Shown piece by piece: positions 5,893 to 9,423 of a stretch of DNA of 9,423 bases. Positions within the stretch are counted from its first letter, which is position 1. Every line of letters begins with the position of its first letter. The notes beneath the pieces are model-generated. The model was not told the DNA's origin and did no database searches. It worked only from the letters and a program-made list of their open reading frames with translations. The DNA is from CAYLHS01 sp964383535 (GTDB taxonomy: Bacteria; Actinomycetota; Acidimicrobiia; Spongiisociales; UBA4744): the NCBI GenBank assembly GCA_964383535.1, contig CAYLHS010000079.1, forward strand, positions 1-9,423. Reading direction: 5' to 3'. A program made the position numbers and the translations under genes.

Positions 5893-6867
5893 ATGCAATC
5901 CCGGCGCACCATCTCCCGACTTGGATTCATCCTGGTGTTGGTACTCGTCGTCTCGTCGCTCGCGGGAGTGGCCGGCGCAGCAACCGATCACTTCACCGAC
6001 GACAACGGCAACATCCACGAAGCGAATATCAACTACATAGCAGACCTGGGTGTGACCGTCGGCTGCAACGCCGCGGGGACCCTCTACTGCCCGGACGCGT
6101 TCGTGACCCGGGCCGAGATGGCGTCGTTCCTGGCGAGGGCGTTCAACCTCCCCAACACGACCAAGGACTACTTCACCGACGACACCGGCAGCATCCATGA
6201 AGCCAACATCAACAGGATCGCTGCAGCAGGGATCACCGTCGGCTGCAACGCGGCAGGGACCCTCTACTGCCCGAACCAGTTCGTGACCCGGGCCGAGATG
6301 GCGTCGTTCATCGTGCGCGCCATGCACCTGGTGCCGTGGACGGCCTACTACTTCGCCGACGTGCCCCCCACGCTCCCATATCACGCGGCGAACATCAACG
6401 CGCTGGCAGGACACAGGATCACGGTCGGCTGCACCGCCGACGGCAAGACCTTCTGCCCCGACGCCAATGTCAAACGTGATCAGATGGCGTCGTTCCTTGC
6501 CCGTGCCCTCCAACTCGGCACGAAGCGGGCACCGGTCATCACCATCACCCACCCCGCGAACCTGGACACGATCATCACCACGTTCACCGGGATCGCATAC
6601 TCGGCTTCGATCGACTTCACGGCGACCGCGACGGACGTCAACGGCGGGGGTATCGGAGCTTCGTGGCGTTCGGTCGAGCCGGCTTCTGGATGGCTCGCAA
6701 ACCTCGGGACGGATCTCGGGCTCGGGCTGACGAACACGGCGACGCTCTCCATCCCGACCGGTCAGCAATCGAGCCAACCCACCATCCAGGTCTACGCCTT
6801 CGACTTCGACGGCCTGTTCTCCATGGACCAGATCCAGATCAAACTCGCCGTTCCGAGCCCTTCCTAG
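5893..6867 (+). CDS. Secreted protein with three S-layer-homology repeats and C-terminal Ig-like region
   Basis: This encodes 324 residues. The signal peptide (about 1-29: basic QSRRTISR, hydrophobic core, AGVAGA) is followed by three S-layer-homology (SLH) repeats beginning near Phe34, Phe94 and Phe154. Each has F-DD/DV, a helix with AANIN or EANIN, a T-VGC turn, Cys-x7-Cys, then TRAEMASF and a hydrophobic helix. Repeats 1 and 2 keep the binding motif VTRAEMASF; repeat 3 has VKRDQMASF. A C-terminal region (about 212-324) starting PVITITHPANLD is beta-rich, like an Ig or cadherin-type domain, and ends without a membrane helix. SLH repeats bind secondary wall polysaccharide non-covalently, so this should be a wall-attached surface protein. 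ATG 5893 is chosen because AGGAAGG precedes it and the signal peptide begins there; ATG 5851 would add 14 residues and overlaps a hairpin. A palindromic terminator follows. Confidence 0.9.
   Translation: MQSRRTISRLGFILVLVLVVSSLAGVAGAATDHFTDDNGNIHEANINYIADLGVTVGCNAAGTLYCPDAFVTRAEMASFLARAFNLPNTTKDYFTDDTGSIHEANINRIAAAGITVGCNAAGTLYCPNQFVTRAEMASFIVRAMHLVPWTAYYFADVPPTLPYHAANINALAGHRITVGCTADGKTFCPDANVKRDQMASFLARALQLGTKRAPVITITHPANLDTIITTFTGIAYSASIDFTATATDVNGGGIGASWRSVEPASGWLANLGTDLGLGLTNTATLSIPTGQQSSQPTIQVYAFDFDGLFSMDQIQIKLAVPSPS
5991..6138 (+). repeat. First copy of a 180-bp-period internal repeat in the SLH gene
   Basis: This stretch recurs exactly 180 bases downstream (6171-6318). Between 6061-6120 and 6241-6300 I count only 5 differences in 60 bases, and the run from TTCGTGACCCGG through GCGTCGTTC is identical in both. 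The conservation at DNA level indicates a fairly recent duplication or gene conversion of SLH repeat 1/2. The third SLH unit is shifted by about 186 bases and is much less similar. Confidence 0.85.
6171..6318 (+). repeat. Second copy of the 180-bp-period internal repeat in the SLH gene
   Basis: This is the partner of 5991-6138. The best-conserved core encodes VGCNAAGTLYCP and VTRAEMASF; the variable part encodes the helix between the FTDD and VGC elements. Confidence 0.85.
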
Positions 6868-6880
6868 AACCGATCCCGGC

Positions 6881-6910
6881 AATGAACCCCCGGCACGCCG
6901 GGGGTTCATT
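6881..6910. terminator. Perfect palindromic hairpin between convergent genes, likely bidirectional terminator
   Basis: AATGAACCCCCGGC (6881-6894) and its exact reverse complement (6897-6910) are separated by two bases, giving a 14-bp potential stem. It starts 13 bases after the SLH stop (6867) and lies 74 bases beyond the LCP stop (6985) on the other strand. The stem ends in TTCATT on both strands, giving a short U-rich 3' flank in either direction; a longer U tract is absent. Position and symmetry favour a terminator for both genes. Confidence 0.75.
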
Positions 6911-6984
6911 CGCGTGTGCCCGGCCCGTCCTTTCCCGAGTGCAGCGAGACGGTGTCCCGGCGAACCACCCCCGGGGCCGCCGAG

Positions 6985-8148
6985 CTATCCGCCGAGGGTC
7001 ACGGAGAACGGCTCCGTCGGGTACAGCACGTACCGGCCGTCGGACGTGAGCTCGGAGCGCACGGGGATCGAGAGCTGCCGGAGACCGCCCCGCATCGACC
7101 ACGCCAGGCTCACCGCCTGGGAAAGGGAGAATCCGCTGTCGAGAGCGAACGTGTCCGATACGGACGACGCCAGCGAGGAAAGTGCACCCGGCGAACCAAG
7201 ACTGCCGATCCGCTGGTACACGGCCAGCATGGCGACCCGCTCGCGCTGCAAACGGGTCAGCTCGTCGTCTCCGGCGACGGCCTGCCACTGGCCGTCGACG
7301 AACTCGTCCTGGAAGCGGTTCTGGACCCAGAAGCTGGCCGCTGCACCGTCGACCAGGTTGCACCCCGCCGGAACGATCACCTCACCGTTGATACCCCGTG
7401 CGGTGTCCGAACAGATCGTGATCCCCCCGAGACCGTCCACGATACGGCCGAACCCGCTGTAGCCCAGCACCGCGTAGTGCACGATCCGCACACCTGTGAA
7501 GTCCTCGAGGGCCAGTGCAACGAGATCCGCTCCCCCGGCGACACCCGGACAGCCCTGCAGCAACAGGGAGAGACGCATCGGCGTGTCGGTGCACGGGTTG
7601 GTGATGTACAAGCTGCGGGGCACCGACACGAGGATCGGTCCGGAGCCGGAGTCGATAGCGAGGAAGATCGCATCTGCGTGACCGGCGGAAGGAGTGCCGT
7701 CGGAACCGATGAGTAGGTAGCCGGTGAGCGACGTCTGAGGAGATGTCGGCGGCGGTGGCAGTGTCTGCGTCGTGGTCGCGACGGCCGTGACGGTCGTGGC
7801 GGTCGTGCTCCCGGGCGAAGCCGGCGACGCGACGTCCCTGTTGTGATAGTCGACCTCGAACGGCTCCGGAATGCTGTTGGTGAACCCGGCAGGCGAGTCG
7901 TCGACGAACTGGTCGGGTGACGGGGCCGGCGTCTGGCGCGATGCAAGACGTTCTCTCGCCGTCACGGGGTTGAAGTCCACCCGTTCGACGTTCCGCCAAT
8001 CGGCCCACAAGTGATAGCCGAACCAGCCTCCGTAGGCGAGCGCCGCGATAACGACGATCCCGACGACGGCGACGACAGGATGCTTCATCCAACCCGGCAT
8101 CCGAGTCCGACGGTGCGATGTCGGTTTGGACGTGGCTCGTTCCTTCAC
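6985..8148 (-). CDS. LytR-CpsA-Psr (LCP) family protein, divergent
   Basis: This encodes 387 residues: a basic N-terminus, one membrane helix at about 24-44, a Thr/Pro-rich linker (about 107-140) and an outside LCP domain (about 142-310). LCP enzymes transfer lipid-linked glycopolymers to peptidoglycan. Visible family blocks are LLIGSDG (Asp150), ADAIFLAID (Asp159), VSVPRSLYI (Arg178), LEDFTGVRIVHYAV with GRIVDGLGGI, VDGAAASFWVQNRF and GDDELTRLQRERV. Cys186/Cys200 and Cys246/Cys263 may form disulfides. Oddities: the RSD motif that normally carries Arg reads HAD, and the usual R-x-R near FWV is Q276-N-R278, so two of the phosphate-binding arginines look replaced. I choose GTG 8148: it has TATCCT six bases upstream, consistent with a leaderless start; TTG 8163 is the alternative. 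It lies 42 bp after the beta-propeller gene and converges on the SLH gene. The family is fairly sure; full activity is not. Confidence 0.87.
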   Translation of the reverse strand: MKERATSKPTSHRRTRMPGWMKHPVVAVVGIVVIAALAYGGWFGYHLWADWRNVERVDFNPVTARERLASRQTPAPSPDQFVDDSPAGFTNSIPEPFEVDYHNRDVASPASPGSTTATTVTAVATTTQTLPPPPTSPQTSLTGYLLIGSDGTPSAGHADAIFLAIDSGSGPILVSVPRSLYITNPCTDTPMRLSLLLQGCPGVAGGADLVALALEDFTGVRIVHYAVLGYSGFGRIVDGLGGITICSDTARGINGEVIVPAGCNLVDGAAASFWVQNRFQDEFVDGQWQAVAGDDELTRLQRERVAMLAVYQRIGSLGSPGALSSLASSVSDTFALDSGFSLSQAVSLAWSMRGGLRQLSIPVRSELTSDGRYVLYPTEPFSVTLGG

Positions 8149-8154
8149 GCCGGC

Positions 8155-8160
8155 AGGATA
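8155..8160 (-). promoter_or_regulatory. Candidate leaderless -10 element of the LCP gene
   Basis: TATCCT on the minus strand fits TANNNT and ends six bases before GTG 8148, the same layout as at the PP2C gene. No SD precedes the GTG. The LCP gene may therefore have its own promoter in the 42-bp gap as well as readthrough from the upstream gene. Confidence 0.4.
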
Positions 8161-8163
8161 CAA

Positions 8164-8178
8164 CTCGAGGATCTCGAG
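8164..8178. promoter_or_regulatory. CTCGAG-N3-CTCGAG repeat upstream of the LCP -10
   Basis: Two CTCGAG hexamers, each palindromic, are separated by GAT and begin three bases upstream of the candidate -10 element of the LCP gene, inside the -10/-35 interval. The position would suit an operator. No known regulator site is recognised and the spacing is only 9 bp centre to centre. Confidence 0.25.
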
Positions 8179-8190
8179 GGGTGTGGCCGC

Positions 8191-9177
8191 CTACCGTTCG
8201 GCGATCCGGAGCCGCGCGATTCCAGGATCCGTGAGACTGCCGAAGTACAGATAGTCGCCGAACTGACGAACCCCTGTGATGACCGCGTATGTGCCGTCGG
8301 GATCCTGCAGGTTGTGCACGACGGTGCCGCGTTCGTCGACCCCCACGACGATGGCGTGGCGCGACGGAGCCGGCTGCAGTCGGTCGGGCAACCGGGCTAC
8401 CAGCCTGGCGAGCCACGGTCGCGGCCCGAGGGCGTCGACGATCCTGTCCCTGGGACTGGCGATGGCTATCCAGAACACACCTCCATGCTGTGACACGTTG
8501 TCCGGAAAACCGGGAAGGTTCTCCACGAGGACATCGTGCTCGCCACGATGCTCCCCTGTGAGCCACAGGCGGGTCACCCGGTAGGCGCCGGTTTCCGCGA
8601 CGACGACGAACGATTCGTCACCGCTCAGCGCCACCCCGTTCGAGAAGTACAGGCCATCGAGGAGCACCTCGAGGGTCCCGTCCGGATGCAGCGCGAACAG
8701 ACGGCCGGTTCCGGAGTGCTCCATGAGATCCAGCTTGTAGTGGGCCAGATCGAACCGGGTGCTGGAGACACTGAAGTAGATCGTCCCATCCCGGGAGATC
8801 GCCGCGTTGTTGGTCACGAGGAACGGCTCACCCTCGAAGCCGGCGGCGAGTGTGGAGAGGGCGCCATCCGCGCTCAGCCGCAGCAGGCCACGGTCGCCGT
8901 CACAGATGACGAGGCTGCCGTCCGCGTCGATCTCCAATCCGAGAGGCCGCCCGCCGGTGTCGACGAGCACCTCGGGTCCTTCACCGTCGGGACCGTATCG
9001 CAGAATGCGCCCGTCTTCGAGGCCCGCGTAGACGCGTCCCTCGGCGTCGAGCACGACGTCTTCCGGGCCTACACCCGGTGCGGGCCAGATCTCGACATCG
9101 GCGATCCGACGGTTGACCTCGTATGAGGTGACGGGGATCGGCGGTGGACGCCATCTGACGGGGTCGATGCGTGCCAC
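8191..9177 (-). CDS. Strictosidine-synthase-like / SMP-30-gluconolactonase beta-propeller protein
   Basis: This encodes 328 residues, a normal length for a six-bladed propeller of this superfamily. Blade-like repeats such as GPEDVVLDAEGRVYAGLEDG, RPLGLEIDADGSLVICD and the characteristic block TIYFSVSSTRF, TGRLFALHPDG, LLDGLYFSNGVALS, ENLPGFPDNVS and GVFWIAIASP match the strictosidine-synthase-like (APMAP-type) branch. Bacterial members are usually annotated as lactonases or esterases; the plant condensation reaction should not be assumed. There is no signal peptide or membrane helix, so it is likely cytoplasmic, unlike the neighbouring envelope proteins. The start is GTG 9177, six bases after GGAGG. 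It is 42 bp upstream of the LCP gene on the same strand and divergent from the RRM gene. The substrate is unknown. Confidence 0.9.
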   Translation of the reverse strand: MARIDPVRWRPPPIPVTSYEVNRRIADVEIWPAPGVGPEDVVLDAEGRVYAGLEDGRILRYGPDGEGPEVLVDTGGRPLGLEIDADGSLVICDGDRGLLRLSADGALSTLAAGFEGEPFLVTNNAAISRDGTIYFSVSSTRFDLAHYKLDLMEHSGTGRLFALHPDGTLEVLLDGLYFSNGVALSGDESFVVVAETGAYRVTRLWLTGEHRGEHDVLVENLPGFPDNVSQHGGVFWIAIASPRDRIVDALGPRPWLARLVARLPDRLQPAPSRHAIVVGVDERGTVVHNLQDPDGTYAVITGVRQFGDYLYFGSLTDPGIARLRIAER

Positions 9178-9205
9178 TGGGTTCCTCCAGACCCACCCTA
9201 CGCTC

Positions 9206-9232
9206 GATCGATACGCCTGACCGCCATCGATC
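9206..9232. promoter_or_regulatory. Inverted repeat GATCGAT-N13-ATCGATC in the divergent control region
   Basis: Exact 7-base arms (9206-9212 and 9226-9232) have centres 20 bp apart, two helical turns, and begin 29 bases upstream of the propeller gene start. Such spacing suits a dimeric regulator, although both arms are low-complexity ATCGAT palindromes and may be chance. Confidence 0.3.
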
Positions 9233-9247
9233 CGCTAACCTATCGCT

Positions 9248-9261
9248 GCCGCACAAGCGGC
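9248..9261 (+). repeat. Short GC hairpin in the RRM upstream region
   Basis: GCCGC (9248-9252), loop ACAA, GCGGC (9257-9261) form a perfect 5-bp stem about 110 bases before the RRM start. It could be part of the leader or upstream DNA. No T tract follows directly, although GGTTTTCTC lies 10 bases further on. Confidence 0.3.
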
Positions 9262-9305
9262 GACTCGCCCGGTTTTCTCTAATCCGCCCAGATTTGAGTG
9301 TGGCT

Positions 9306-9347
9306 GAGTCAGGTAAGAAGTGGACCCGGCAGGGCGGACGGAGTCAG
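9306..9347 (+). repeat. Direct repeat GAGTCAG in the RRM leader
   Basis: GAGTCAG occurs at 9306-9312 and 9341-9347, 35 bases apart. Each copy is followed by a purine-rich stretch (GTAAGAAG and TAGGAAAGG). The second leads into the ribosome binding region of the RRM gene. Both would be inside the mRNA leader if transcription starts upstream of 9300. Confidence 0.35.
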
Positions 9348-9368
9348 TAGGAAAGGGCGAGAGCCAGA

Positions 9369-9423
9369 ATGAACATCTACGTAGGGAACCTTCCCTTCCA
9401 GACCACTGGTCCCGACCTCGAGC
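9369..9423 (+). CDS. RRM-type RNA-binding protein (5' end only)
   Basis: Only 18 codons are in the window. They read MNIYVGNLPFQTTGPDLE, where IYVGNLPF is the RNP2 strand of an RNA-recognition motif at the extreme N-terminus, as in the small glycine-rich RRM proteins of bacteria. The start ATG 9369 is preceded by the purine-rich run AGGAAAGGGCGAGAG. The remainder, including RNP1, lies outside. Such proteins are often single-domain RNA binders and some are cold-induced; regulation here is not visible. Confidence 0.85.
   Translation, partial: MNIYVGNLPFQTTGPDLE

Noticed and set aside
5991..6516. A CRISPR-like or tandem non-coding repeat
   Set aside because: The periodicity is protein-level SLH repetition in a clear coding frame, with codon-phase differences; there are no short direct repeats with unique spacers.
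5836..6909. A 357-codon open frame on the minus strand
   Set aside because: It is antisense to the SLH gene. Its apparent internal repeats only mirror the SLH repeats, and it runs into the terminator palindrome.
7382..8566. A 394-codon minus-strand frame overlapping two genes
   Set aside because: It is in a different frame from the LCP and propeller genes on the same strand, is arginine-rich without motifs, and spans their boundary.
8191..9177. Alkaloid-type strictosidine synthase
   Set aside because: Sequence blocks fit the superfamily, but bacterial members are mostly hydrolase-like. Nothing in the neighbourhood suggests alkaloid synthesis.

Overview
The window is high-GC DNA, dense in genes, with GTG as well as ATG starts, Shine-Dalgarno (SD) starts mixed with apparently leaderless TANNNT-N6-start arrangements, and several Thr/Pro/Ala-rich envelope proteins. 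Together with the gene families present (DUF4012, fused Wzz/BY-kinase, a divergent LytR-CpsA-Psr (LCP) protein, and S-layer-homology repeats with paired cysteines), this suggests an actinobacterium, most likely an environmental lineage such as Acidimicrobiia. That placement is inferred from sequence style only. I see no tRNA, rRNA, CRISPR array, transposase or phage gene.

Layout. Bases 1-3719 are a tight minus-strand operon read from right to left: a small secreted PKD-domain protein with a sortase-signal-like tail (3719-3270), a DUF4012 membrane protein (about 3260 or 3119 to 1494) and a Wzz chain-length domain fused to a CpsD/CapB tyrosine kinase (1484-1, cut by the window edge). Bases 3840-4559 (minus) encode a small stand-alone PP2C phosphatase. 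A 179-bp control region separates it from a divergent plus-strand pair: a double-zinc-ribbon, single-pass membrane protein (4739-5791) and a secreted protein with three S-layer-homology repeats (5893-6867). A perfect 14-bp-stem palindrome (6881-6910) lies between that gene and the convergent LCP-family gene (8148-6985, minus). Upstream of the LCP gene on the same strand is a strictosidine-synthase-like/SMP-30 beta-propeller gene (9177-8191). A 191-bp divergent intergenic region then leads to the first 18 codons of an RRM RNA-binding protein (9369 onward, plus). No stretch above 300 bases lacks a gene.

How the genes could work together (inference). Wzz/BY-kinase proteins control the length and export of surface polysaccharides, LCP proteins attach such polymers to the wall, and S-layer-homology repeats bind wall polysaccharide. 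The window therefore reads as a cell-envelope neighbourhood: polymer synthesis control on the left, polymer attachment and a polymer-bound surface protein on the right, and a phosphatase between them. The least described parts are the PKD-tail/DUF4012/Wzz-kinase operon and the zinc-ribbon transmembrane protein. Two observations stand out. DUF4012 has no conventional start codon ahead of its membrane helix, which is in frame with the preceding TGA. DUF4012 also shares two ordered sequence blocks with the LCP protein in the same window.
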